NCBI GenBank assembly: GCA_035250245.1
Contig: DATFFH010000049.1
Location: forward strand, 62,001 to 126,000
Direction: 5' to 3'
Length of the DNA: 64,000 bases
Source of the DNA: Luteimonas_C sp035250245
GTDB lineage: Bacteria > Pseudomonadota > Gammaproteobacteria > Xanthomonadales > Xanthomonadaceae
Below the pieces are notes generated by a model, which was not told the DNA's origin, searched no databases, and worked only from the letters and a program-made list of their open reading frames with translations. Positions 17,163 through 25,514 of the stretch are shown in pieces. The first letter of the stretch is position 1; each line of letters starts with the position of its first letter. The position numbers and the translations under genes are program-made.

Positions 17163-18038
17163 GTGGGCAAGAGCGAAGACTGGCTGCACGCCGCGCACGA
17201 TCCGCGCGATCCCAATCCGTGGCTGGCGCTGTATCTGGACGCCAGCGGCCCTTTGGCCGACGACGTGAAACGCGCCTGGTTGTCGGACGCCGCCTCGCGC
17301 TCGCGCCAGTTCGTGCTGCCGGTGGTGCGGCCGCTGGCTCGGCTGGCGATCGTGATGATCCAGTTGCTGAAGATCCTGATGCCGAACGATCTCACCTCTT
17401 CGCGCATCCTGCACCGCTTGATCGTCTGGGGCATGAAAACCTTCGTGCGGCCCGAGGCGAATTGGCTGATCCTGCGCCACTTCCATCTGGGTTCGCAGGT
17501 GTTGGCCTTCATCGGTGCGAACGCTTTACCGGGGCAGACCCTGCCCTCGCACCCGCTGAAACCGGCCGACATCGACGCGCTGCGCGACGACGTGTTCCTG
17601 CAGCACGATCTGAACCTCTTCAACTTCGTGATCAACCTCAACCGCGCGCTTGGCGGCAAGCCGATCGAACCGCCCGAAAGTCCGGATTTTTCGATGATCG
17701 CCCAGCCGCCGCTGCGGCTGGAGGATATGCCGGACCGCTGGACCAACTTCATCGACCTGCAGACCGCGATCGAGGTCTACACGCCGGTCTACCAACTGTT
17801 CCTGACCGACAACGATTTCTGGCGCGCGACCAATTCGTTGCAACTGGACGAAGTGATCGGCATTTACGCCGCCACGCTGCTGAAGCGGCAGGATTACCTG
17901 GTCTTCCTCAACAACAAGCACCCGCTGGTGCCGTTGACGACGTTGCGCGCCGGGTTCCGCCTGGTGCTGCATGGATTGTCGACCGAAATGCTGCACGCGC
18001 TGCTGAGTCGCGCCAAAGCGGAACACGGCTCTCTGTAG
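17163..18038 (+). CDS. Unrecognised protein, partner of the KAS III fusion
   Basis: A 291-residue protein that I cannot assign to a described function. It is Leu-rich and probably mostly helical, with one strongly hydrophobic stretch near residues 55-75 (PLARLAIVMIQLLKILM) that could be membrane-associated, and a conserved-looking LILRHFHLGSQ near residue 100. The start GTG 17163 has an excellent ribosome site (GGAGG six bases upstream) and lies 11 bases after the fusion gene, so the two are almost certainly co-transcribed. Its stop codon is the TAG of a GTAGGTGCGAAT inverted repeat, so insertion of the repeat may have set the present C-terminus. Confidence 0.6.
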   Translation: MGKSEDWLHAAHDPRDPNPWLALYLDASGPLADDVKRAWLSDAASRSRQFVLPVVRPLARLAIVMIQLLKILMPNDLTSSRILHRLIVWGMKTFVRPEANWLILRHFHLGSQVLAFIGANALPGQTLPSHPLKPADIDALRDDVFLQHDLNLFNFVINLNRALGGKPIEPPESPDFSMIAQPPLRLEDMPDRWTNFIDLQTAIEVYTPVYQLFLTDNDFWRATNSLQLDEVIGIYAATLLKRQDYLVFLNNKHPLVPLTTLRAGFRLVLHGLSTEMLHALLSRAKAEHGSL

Positions 18039-18113
18039 GTGCGAATTTATTCGCACGCTTTTTTGTGCGGCGGCGTGAAACCCAAAGAGCGTGCGAATGA
18101 ATTCGCACCTACA
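18034..18113. repeat. REP-like inverted repeat (GTAGGTGCGAAT arms)
   Basis: Arms TGTAGGTGCGAATTTATTCG and its complement close to 18094-18113, with a 35-40 base loop. The outer TGTAGG/CCTACA ends match the other REP-like families in the window although the stem differs. It overlaps the stop codon of the upstream gene. Confidence 0.7.
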
Positions 18114-18139
18114 AAAAACGGGCCGCTTTCGCGACCCGT
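18112..18139 (-). terminator. Rho-independent terminator of the OmpA lipoprotein gene
   Basis: Read on the minus strand, ACGGGTCGC-GAAA-GCGGCCCGT forms a 9-bp stem (one G-U pair) with a GNRA-type loop, followed by a run of T. It begins about 20 bases after the stop codon at 18161. In the opposite direction the T-run is weaker. Confidence 0.75.
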
Positions 18140-18160
18140 TTCTTGGCACACGCTTGCAGG

Positions 18161-18883
18161 TTACGACCGCACCGGTACCAGCGTGATTTCCACGCGCCGG
18201 TTCTGCGCACGACCTGAGTCGGTGTCGTTGCTGGCGATCGGGCGCGATTCGCCGGCACCGACGATGATGAAACGGTCGCGCATGATGCCGCGGCTCATCA
18301 GGTAGTTGCCCACCGCGTTGGCGCGGCGTTCGGACAAGGCCTGGTTGTAGCTGTCGGTGCCCACGCTGTCGGTATGGCCGGCCACTTCGATGATGGTCTG
18401 GTTGTATTCCTGCAGCGTGCTGGCCACGCCGTCGAGCACCGAATTGAACTGCGGCTTCAAGGTGGCGCTGTCGAAGTCGAAGGTGATGCCGCTGGGCATG
18501 TTCAGGGTGATGTTGTCGCCCTGGCGGATCACGTCGACGCCGGTGCCTTGGGTGCGTTCGCGCAGGATGCGTTCCTGGCGGTCCTGGTAAGAGCCGATCG
18601 CGCCGCCGGCCAGACCGCCGACGCCCGCGCCGACCAGCGCGCGCTGACGCCGTTCGGTGGCGTCGCTGCCGCTGAGCAGGCCGGCCGCCGCGCCGATCGC
18701 AGCGCCGATCAGGGCGCCCTTGCCGGTCCGGCTCATGCCGCCTTGCTGTTGCGGCTGGCCGTACGGGTCTTGCGGGGGCGGCGGCTGATTGCCGTAATAA
18801 CCGCCGCCGGTGCTCATGCAGCCGGTCAGCAGCATGCTGCCGGCGACCATCAAACCGATTGCGGATTGCTTGAACAGATTCAT
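18161..18883 (-). CDS. OmpA-family lipoprotein with glycine zipper
   Basis: Outer-membrane lipoprotein of 240 residues that should bind peptidoglycan. The signal ends with lipobox LLTGC (Cys22). A Gly/Gln/Pro-rich linker follows, then a glycine-zipper segment GALIGAAIGAAAGLL and GAGVGGLAGGAIG (about 60-105), then the OmpA C-terminal domain with FDFDSATLKP and the meso-diaminopimelate-binding signature GHTDSVGTDSYNQALSERRA. It resembles the YiaD type. It is monocistronic, with its own terminator. Confidence 0.9.
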   Translation of the reverse strand: MNLFKQSAIGLMVAGSMLLTGCMSTGGGYYGNQPPPPQDPYGQPQQQGGMSRTGKGALIGAAIGAAAGLLSGSDATERRQRALVGAGVGGLAGGAIGSYQDRQERILRERTQGTGVDVIRQGDNITLNMPSGITFDFDSATLKPQFNSVLDGVASTLQEYNQTIIEVAGHTDSVGTDSYNQALSERRANAVGNYLMSRGIMRDRFIIVGAGESRPIASNDTDSGRAQNRRVEITLVPVRS

Positions 18884-18993
18884 CGTGCCTCTCCTCGTCG
18901 CTGGGAGTGAATTCGCGCCGCCAAGCTAATCACGCCGGCGTCACCGGCGGGTGACGGAAGCCCAAACGGCCGGCGGCTTCCGACATACGGGGT

Positions 18994-20469
18994 TCAGCCG
19001 GTTTCGAGTAGCGCTGCGGCCGCGACCGAATCCAGGGAACGGTCCCAATCCCCCATCAGCGCCAAATACAGCAATTTTTCGAATTCGCCGCCGAAACGGC
19101 GGATCACCGCATCCGGATCGGGGATCAGCTTGGCGTCGGCGATCAGGCCGAAATGGACGCGGCCGTTGTAGCTGAGGATGGAGATGCCGACTCCGATCGA
19201 ACCGGTCTGCGGCACCCAGAACATCATTTCGCGCAAAGTGCAGCCAGCCATGTATAGCGGCTGTTGCGGACCGGGCACATTGGTCGCCACCGCGCTTGCC
19301 TTGCGGCTGAAAAGCTCCAGCGCCACGCCCTGCACGGCTGCGGGAGCCATGCCCAATGCCGCCAAAAGACCAAATGCAACAATGGCTTGGCGCGAGTTCT
19401 TCAGCTGGTTCATGCATTCGGCCACATGCTCCAGGCGGCGGATCGGGTTGCCTTCTCCCACCGGCAGATCCAGGAATACCAGGCCGAAATGATTGCCCAG
19501 CTTGCGGGCGTGCTCGAGCGGACGCAGGTTCACCGGCACGGTGGCGCGCAAAGTCATGCCGTCGATGTCGTCGCCGCGTTCGAGCATGTAGTCGCGCAGG
19601 GCGCCGGCCGCCGCGGCCATCAGCACATCGTTGACCGTGCAATCGCAGGCGCGGCCCACCGCTTTGACCTCTTCCAGATCCAGCGGCGGCGCCCAGGCCA
19701 CCCGCTTGCTGACGCCGAGTTTGCCGCGCAGCATCGATGGTGGATCGTCCGGCAGCGCCAGCGCGTACAGCAGCTCGCGCGCGATCTCGCCGCCTTCCTT
19801 GGCCAGCATCGCGGCCAGGGTCGGGTCGCGATACATCTCCATGCCCTTCTCGATCACCTTGCCGCCGAGCTTGGTGTAGCGCTCCATCGCGCCGACCCGG
19901 CGCGCGACATCCGCGCCGTCTTGCTTGAGCCAGGCCTTGGCCAGATCGCTGTCCTTGCCGGGTTCGCGTTTGGTGTCGGTCAGGGACAACAGCACCTGCA
20001 CCAGGGCGATGCCGTCGGCGTAGCTGTGATGGATGCGCGCCACCAGCGCCGAGCCGCCTTCGTATTTTTCGACCAGATGGAATTGCCAAAGCGGCCGCGA
20101 CTTGTCGAGCGGGCTGGACGCCAGCTGGCTGACGAAACGCTCCAATGACCTCTTGTCGCCGCGGCCCGGCAGCGCGGCCAATTGCACGTGCCAATCCAGG
20201 TCGAAATGCTCGTCGTCCTGCCAGTAGGCGCCGGCGGCGGTGTCGACCGCTTTCTGCCTGAAACGCGAATAATCCAGGAAGCGTTTCTCTACCACCTGCC
20301 GCAGCCGCTCCAAGGACATCGGCTCGGCGAACATCAGCACGCCGGTGATCATCATCGGATTGGTCGCACGCTCCATCCGCAGCCAGGCGGTGTCGACCCG
20401 CGACATGGCCTCTTTTTTACGCGAAGCCTTCTTGCGGCTGGTGGGTTTGGCCTTCTGGCTGGATGGCAT
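18994..20469 (-). CDS. WS/DGAT-type wax ester synthase / acyltransferase
   Basis: A 491-residue acyl-CoA-dependent O-acyltransferase of the wax ester synthase / diacylglycerol acyltransferase family. The catalytic HHxxxDG motif is present as HHSYADG (147-153), with the family PLWQFHLVE before it and, later, NVPGPQQPLYMAGC and GVGISILSYNGRVHFGLIAD. The N-terminal 20 residues are Lys/Arg/Ser-rich (SRKKASRKKEAMSRVD) and may be an interface segment; a start at MSRVDTAW (20406) would remove them. It could make wax esters or triacylglycerol, or acylate another alcohol. Its strand and position do not prove a link with the KAS III fusion. Confidence 0.88.
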   Translation of the reverse strand: MPSSQKAKPTSRKKASRKKEAMSRVDTAWLRMERATNPMMITGVLMFAEPMSLERLRQVVEKRFLDYSRFRQKAVDTAAGAYWQDDEHFDLDWHVQLAALPGRGDKRSLERFVSQLASSPLDKSRPLWQFHLVEKYEGGSALVARIHHSYADGIALVQVLLSLTDTKREPGKDSDLAKAWLKQDGADVARRVGAMERYTKLGGKVIEKGMEMYRDPTLAAMLAKEGGEIARELLYALALPDDPPSMLRGKLGVSKRVAWAPPLDLEEVKAVGRACDCTVNDVLMAAAAGALRDYMLERGDDIDGMTLRATVPVNLRPLEHARKLGNHFGLVFLDLPVGEGNPIRRLEHVAECMNQLKNSRQAIVAFGLLAALGMAPAAVQGVALELFSRKASAVATNVPGPQQPLYMAGCTLREMMFWVPQTGSIGVGISILSYNGRVHFGLIADAKLIPDPDAVIRRFGGEFEKLLYLALMGDWDRSLDSVAAAALLETG

Positions 20470-20540
20470 GCAATTTCCCCGCAACGATGCCGGCAGTGAA
20501 TCATGCGTGTCCTGGACGGTCAACGCGGGTCCTCGGCTTT

Positions 20541-20620
20541 TGTGGGAGCGGCTTCAGCCGCGAGCTCTTCCTCATCGCTGCAACCCGATGGAAGAGCTCG
20601 CGGCTGAAGCCGTTTCCACA
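20541..20620. repeat. REP-like inverted repeat, GTAGGAGCGGC family, copy 1
   Basis: Arms TGTGGGAGCGGCTTCAGCCG and the complement GGCTGAAGCCGTTTCCACA around a short core. It is slightly diverged (GTGGGAG, TTTCCACA) compared with the other five copies in the window. Confidence 0.75.
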
Positions 20621-20642
20621 AAAACCCAGCAAAAAGCTAAGG

Positions 20643-22058
20643 TCAGCGCATGGCGCGATAGGCGGCCAGCGCCCGATCCCGCCCCTCGGCCAAGTCGACG
20701 ATGGGCTGCGGCGGGTAGTCGGGCGCGAGCTTGGCCGCGAGCTCGGGCTGCATCCAAGGAGCGAAACGCGCCGGCACCGGCAACTTCGCCAACTCGGGTA
20801 CCCATCGGGCGATGTAGGCGCCTTCGGGGTCGAACTTCTGGGCTTGCGCCGCCGGATTGAACACCCGGAAATACGGCGAGGCATCGGCGCCGGTGCCCGC
20901 GACCCATTGCCAACCCAGCGTGTTGTTCGCCAGGTCGGCATCGACCAGCGTGTCCCAGAACCAGCGCGCGCCCTCCAGCCAATGCTGGCGCAGGTGCTTG
21001 CACAGGTAGCTGGCCGCGATCATCCGCACCCGGTTGTGCATCCAGCCGGTGCGCCAGAGCTCGCGCATGCCCGCATCGACGATCGGCACGCCGGTTTCGC
21101 CGCGGCGCCAGGCTTCGATCCGCGCCGGATGCGGCTTGGCCCATTCGAACTTGTCGAAACGGACGTCGAGATTGCGTTCGGGCGTTTGCGGAAAATGATG
21201 CAACAGGTGATGCGCGAATTCGCGCCAGCCCAGTTCGCGCTGATATGCGTCGATATCGGCCGCTATGCCCGCCGATCGCAGATCTTCCAACGCGGCCGCC
21301 ACGCGCCACGGCGCGATTTCGCCAAAATGCAGGTGCGGGGACAGGCGCGATGTGCCGACGCGGTCCGGACGGTCGCGCTGTTCGCGATAACCGTGCAGGG
21401 CGCCGTCTGCGAATATCTCCAGGGCCTCGCGGGCTCCCTTCTCTCCCGGCGTCCACCGATCCCAGAAATCCGAATCCCAGCCGATCTGCGGCGCCAATCG
21501 AAACGCATCGATATCCACACCGTCGGGCCCGATGTGCGCATCGTCGATCCGTTTCGGCGCATCCCAAAGGGCGGGCAATCGCCAGGACGCCAGGGCGCTG
21601 CGCCAAAACGGCGTGAATACCCGATACGGCCCGTCCTGCTTGGTACTCAAACTCCAGGGTTCGAACAGCAAAGCGCCGTTGAAGCTTTCCGCGCGGATGC
21701 CCTGCCCGCGCAGCTTCTTCTTGATATCCGCATCGCGCTTTTCGATCGCCGGCTCGTAGCGACGATTCCAGAACACGGCCTCAGCTTCGCAGGACATCAG
21801 CAGGGTCTGCAGCGTCTGCAGGCTCGGGCCGAAGAAAAGTCGCAAGCGCGAACCGCGGCTGCGCAGATCTTCGCCAAGCGTTTTCAGAGAGCGATGGCGC
21901 CAGGCGTCGGAGGCGGCTCCTGGCGCCCACACGCCTTCTTCGTCGGGCGCGTGGATATAGACGCAAATCGGCGCATAGCCCTCATCGAGCGCAGTACGCA
22001 AGGCCGGCTGATCGGCCAATCGCAGATCGTTGCGGAACCAGACGATGGCATTGGGCAT
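20643..22058 (-). CDS. phrB: Deoxyribodipyrimidine photolyase (class I)
   Basis: Light-dependent repair of cyclobutane pyrimidine dimers using FAD, 471 residues. The N-terminal antenna-binding domain opens AIVWFRNDLRLADQPALRTA. The FAD domain contains GWREFAHHLLHHFP, GVPIVDAGMRELWRTGWMHN, RVRMIAASYLCKHL, WFWDTLVDADLANNTLGWQW and SPYFRVFNP, all standard for class I CPD photolyases. ATG 22058 gives the usual N-terminus; the in-frame start at 22094 would add 12 unlikely residues. It lies divergent from the receptor gene at 22365. Confidence 0.93.
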   Translation of the reverse strand: MPNAIVWFRNDLRLADQPALRTALDEGYAPICVYIHAPDEEGVWAPGAASDAWRHRSLKTLGEDLRSRGSRLRLFFGPSLQTLQTLLMSCEAEAVFWNRRYEPAIEKRDADIKKKLRGQGIRAESFNGALLFEPWSLSTKQDGPYRVFTPFWRSALASWRLPALWDAPKRIDDAHIGPDGVDIDAFRLAPQIGWDSDFWDRWTPGEKGAREALEIFADGALHGYREQRDRPDRVGTSRLSPHLHFGEIAPWRVAAALEDLRSAGIAADIDAYQRELGWREFAHHLLHHFPQTPERNLDVRFDKFEWAKPHPARIEAWRRGETGVPIVDAGMRELWRTGWMHNRVRMIAASYLCKHLRQHWLEGARWFWDTLVDADLANNTLGWQWVAGTGADASPYFRVFNPAAQAQKFDPEGAYIARWVPELAKLPVPARFAPWMQPELAAKLAPDYPPQPIVDLAEGRDRALAAYRAMR

Positions 22059-22271
22059 GGGCCATCCTAGCCAAATCGCCTGAATAGCGCACACGCGGGG
22101 CTAAGCCGCGTTGCTGCGACGAGAGACAGGTCGACGTCGCTCACTAATGGCATCCGATTCGCACCGACGTGATGCAGATCAAGGAATCGAACGTCATCAC
22201 ATCGCGTTGACTTCTTCGCCACATAGGTGAATGCAAACAAACCGAAGAACGCCAATTCATTTTTGCGAAGT

Positions 22272-22301
22272 TTGTTTACGAATTGTTTATAGGCCTATAT
22301 T
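22272..22301 (+). promoter_or_regulatory. Candidate promoter with 12-bp palindrome, upstream of the Oar-like receptor
   Basis: TTGTTT (22272-22277), an 18-base spacer and TATATT (22296-22301) form a plausible sigma-70 promoter about 65 bases before the start codon. A perfect palindrome TATAGGCCTATA (22288-22299) overlaps the -10 box and could be an operator. The rest of the 306-base gap (22059-22364) shows no other clear signal. Confidence 0.4.
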
Positions 22302-22364
22302 CCCGGGGTCGAACGATTTCGACGCGCGCTAATTCTTGAATCAATCCCCCGGGGAGTTGGCAGA

Positions 22365-25300
22365 ATGTCTTCCGAACGTATCCAAAAGCACTTGAAAAAA
22401 AGCCTCCTGGCCATGGCGCTTGGAATGGGCTTCGCAGCCGGCGCCTATGCGCAGACCAATACCGCAGGCGCGGTGTCCGGTCGCGCCACCGCAGGCGACA
22501 CCATCACCATCGAGAACGCGGCCACCGGTTTCTCGCGCACGATCACCGTGGGCGGCGACGGCAGTTTCCGCGTTTCGCAGATACCGATCGGCCAGTACAC
22601 CATCACGCGCAAAGGCGCCGACGGCACGACCAGCACGCGCACGGCCAACATCAGCGTGGGCACGGCCGCCAATGTGAGCTTCGTCGCCGCAGGGGGCGGC
22701 GATGCGCAGACTTTGGACACCGTCACCGTCGTGGGCAGCGGCGCGATCAACCCGATCGACATCTCATCGGTCGAGTCTACGACCATCCTGACCGCCGAGC
22801 AGATCGCCAAGATACCGGTGGGCCGCGACGCCACCAGCGTCGCCTTGCTCGCGCCGGGCACCGTTCGCGGCGACGCCGCATTCGGCAACCTGGCTTCGTT
22901 CGGCGGCGCGTCGGTGGCGGAAAACCAGTATTACGTCAACGGCTTCAACATCACCAACACGTTCCAGAACCTCAACTTCGCGCAGATCCCGTACGAAGCC
23001 ATCGCCGAGCAACAGATCAAGACCGGCGGATACGGCGCCGAGTTCGGGCGTTCGCTGGGCGGCGTGGTGAACATGATCACCAAGCGCGGCACGAACGAGT
23101 TCCACGCAGGCGGCAATATTTTCTGGGAGCCGGAAAGCCTGCGCGAGGATCAGAAAAGCGTCTATCAGACCAATGGCGTGCTGCGCGAGGACAATTCCAA
23201 GGATACGCAATGGCGGGCCACCGCTTCGGTGTGGGCCAGCGGCGCGCTGATCAAGGACAAGCTGTTCGCCTACGGCTTGATCTCCTACGGCCGCAGGGAC
23301 AACGAAACCTTCGGCAACGTCCTGTCCTCGACCAACACCAGCGACCAGACCAAGACGCCCAACTGGCTGCTGAAGATGGATTGGAACATCACCGACAGCC
23401 ATCTGCTGGAATTGACTGCGTTTTCGGACAAGACCAAAACCGACAGCGATATTTTCCTCAACGAAACCGGCACGCTGGAGCGCGGCCAGTTCCTCGGCAC
23501 GAATTTCACCGAGCAAGGCGGCGAAAACTACGTGCTTAAATACACCGGCTACCTGACCGACAACTTCACACTGTCGGCGTTGGCCGGCCAGAGCACGTTC
23601 TCGCGCAGCCAGCGGCTTCGCACCGCCGACGGCCGCGACGTGTCTTACGGCGGCGACATCAACGTGCCGGCCACGGGTTGTCCGATCATCGTCGATCTGC
23701 GGCCCGAATACCGTCGCAATATCGACGGCACCCGCTTCAGCACCTGCAACCTCACCGGCGCCGGCATCACGCGCCAAGACGCCGAGGACAAACGCAAGCA
23801 GTACCGCATCGACGCCGAATGGCAGTTGGGCGACCACCTGCTGCGCTTCGGCTACGACGTGGATGATTTCGAATCCATCGACGGCAGCTCGAACGAAGGC
23901 GGCCGGGTGTGGAGCTACCGCACCGACGATCCGGACGACGTACCGAACAGCGGCGACGAAACCGATTTCGTCCGCGAGCAGATCGTCAACCAGGGCGCTA
24001 CGGTCAAGGTGGAGCAGCGCGCGTACTACATCCAGGACAGCTGGAACATCACCGACAACTTCATCGCCTATATCGGCGGACGCTGGGACAGCTTCAAGAA
24101 CATCAACGGCCAGGGCCAGGCCTATGTCGAGATCAAGGACCAGTTCGGCCCGCGCCTGGGCTTCTCCTGGGATGTGTTCGGCGATTCCACGTTCAAGGTC
24201 TTCGGCAACGCGGGCCGTTACGCCCTGCCCTTGACCGCCACGGTCGCCGTGCGCGGCGCCAGCGCCTCGCTATTCACCCGCCAGGAGTACACCTACACCG
24301 GATTCGATCCGGTCACGGGCGCGCCGACGGGGCTGACGGATATCGCGGATCCGGATAGTTCCTTCCGTTTCGTCAACGGCGAATTCGGCACCGCGAAGAA
24401 TCCGCTGACCATCGCGTCGAAGAATCTCGATCCGATGTACCAGGACGAGTACATCCTGGGCTTCCAGAAGGCCCTGGGGCCGAACTTCGCGCTGGGCGTG
24501 CGCGCCATTTTCCGCGACCTGAAAGCCGCGATCGACGACAACTGCGACTACACCGCGATCCTCACCACGGAAGGCTTCGCGCAGCAGGACGACGGCACCT
24601 GGCTGGGTCCGGACGGCCGCACCGCGGCTTTGCCGAACTCGGGCTTCCCGTACTGCCGCATGTTCAACCCTGGCGAAGACGCGGTCTTCCTGACCGACCT
24701 GTACGGCGACGGCGTGCTGAAGGAAACCACCGTGCCGGCCGCGCTGCTCAGCCCGCAGGCCAAACGCACCTATTCGGCTCTGGAGTTCTTCTTCGACGGC
24801 AATTGGGACAAGTTCTTCCTGCAGGGCTCGTACACCTACGCCAAATCGAAGGGCAACACCGAGGGCGGCGTGAAATCCGACATCGGCCAGTCCGACACCA
24901 ACGTCACCCAGGACTTCGACTACAAGGAGCTGGCCGTCGACAGCTATGGTTACCTGCCCAACGATCGTCGTCACAGCCTGAAGCTGTTCGGCAATTACGA
25001 GATCACCGAGGAGTGGTCGGTCGGCGCCAACCTGATCGTGCAATCGGGCCGCCCGAAGAACTGCCTGGGCGTGCTTTCGCCATGGCCGAGCCCGACGGGC
25101 GTGCATCCGTACGGCTCGTCGTTCTTCCGTTGCCAGGGCGAACCCACGCCGCGCGGCACGCAAGGCCGCCTGCCGTGGACGCGCACACTCGACTTGAACG
25201 TGGCCTACCGTCCGAACTTCGCAGAAGGCCTGCAGTTCAAGGTGGACGTCTTCAACGTGTTCAACTCGCGTGAACTCACCTCAGTGAACGAAGTGACGGA

Positions 25301-25397
25301 AGACGGCACCTCGGGCGACCGCTTGGAAACGGCTTTCCTGCCGACCTCGTTCCAGCAGCCGCGTTCGGTCCGCTTCATGGTCCAGTACGACTTCTGA
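22365..25397 (+). CDS. Oar-like TonB-dependent receptor with carboxypeptidase-regulatory domain
   Basis: Outer-membrane protein of 1010 residues. The signal peptide is 1-29 (cut at AYAQ). Residues 30-110 look like the beta-sandwich regulatory domain seen in Oar-type receptors (GSFRVSQIPIGQYTITRKG). The plug region contains EQIKTGGYGAEFGRSLGG-like residues near 220 (QQIKTGGYGAEFG), leading to VVNMITKRGTNEFHAGGN. The large barrel ends RSVRFMVQYDF with the terminal Phe expected of an outer-membrane barrel. No transport partner is adjacent, so the substrate is unknown. It has its own promoter region and a strong terminator. Confidence 0.9.
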   Translation: MSSERIQKHLKKSLLAMALGMGFAAGAYAQTNTAGAVSGRATAGDTITIENAATGFSRTITVGGDGSFRVSQIPIGQYTITRKGADGTTSTRTANISVGTAANVSFVAAGGGDAQTLDTVTVVGSGAINPIDISSVESTTILTAEQIAKIPVGRDATSVALLAPGTVRGDAAFGNLASFGGASVAENQYYVNGFNITNTFQNLNFAQIPYEAIAEQQIKTGGYGAEFGRSLGGVVNMITKRGTNEFHAGGNIFWEPESLREDQKSVYQTNGVLREDNSKDTQWRATASVWASGALIKDKLFAYGLISYGRRDNETFGNVLSSTNTSDQTKTPNWLLKMDWNITDSHLLELTAFSDKTKTDSDIFLNETGTLERGQFLGTNFTEQGGENYVLKYTGYLTDNFTLSALAGQSTFSRSQRLRTADGRDVSYGGDINVPATGCPIIVDLRPEYRRNIDGTRFSTCNLTGAGITRQDAEDKRKQYRIDAEWQLGDHLLRFGYDVDDFESIDGSSNEGGRVWSYRTDDPDDVPNSGDETDFVREQIVNQGATVKVEQRAYYIQDSWNITDNFIAYIGGRWDSFKNINGQGQAYVEIKDQFGPRLGFSWDVFGDSTFKVFGNAGRYALPLTATVAVRGASASLFTRQEYTYTGFDPVTGAPTGLTDIADPDSSFRFVNGEFGTAKNPLTIASKNLDPMYQDEYILGFQKALGPNFALGVRAIFRDLKAAIDDNCDYTAILTTEGFAQQDDGTWLGPDGRTAALPNSGFPYCRMFNPGEDAVFLTDLYGDGVLKETTVPAALLSPQAKRTYSALEFFFDGNWDKFFLQGSYTYAKSKGNTEGGVKSDIGQSDTNVTQDFDYKELAVDSYGYLPNDRRHSLKLFGNYEITEEWSVGANLIVQSGRPKNCLGVLSPWPSPTGVHPYGSSFFRCQGEPTPRGTQGRLPWTRTLDLNVAYRPNFAEGLQFKVDVFNVFNSRELTSVNEVTEDGTSGDRLETAFLPTSFQQPRSVRFMVQYDF

Positions 25398-25430
25398 TAA
25401 GCGGGTAAAAAATCGAACAGTTGACCCTTT

Positions 25431-25462
25431 AGCCGCCGGCTACCCATGGCCGGCGGCTTTTG
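25431..25462 (+). terminator. Rho-independent terminator after the Oar-like receptor
   Basis: Perfect 10-bp stem AGCCGCCGGC / GCCGGCGGCT with loop TACCCATG, followed by TTTTGTTGG. It lies 33 bases after the receptor stop. Confidence 0.85.
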
Positions 25463-25514
25463 TTGGATGCGCTCGCGAACCCATCTTCGCCGCTCAGCGA
25501 AGGCTTCGGCGAAA

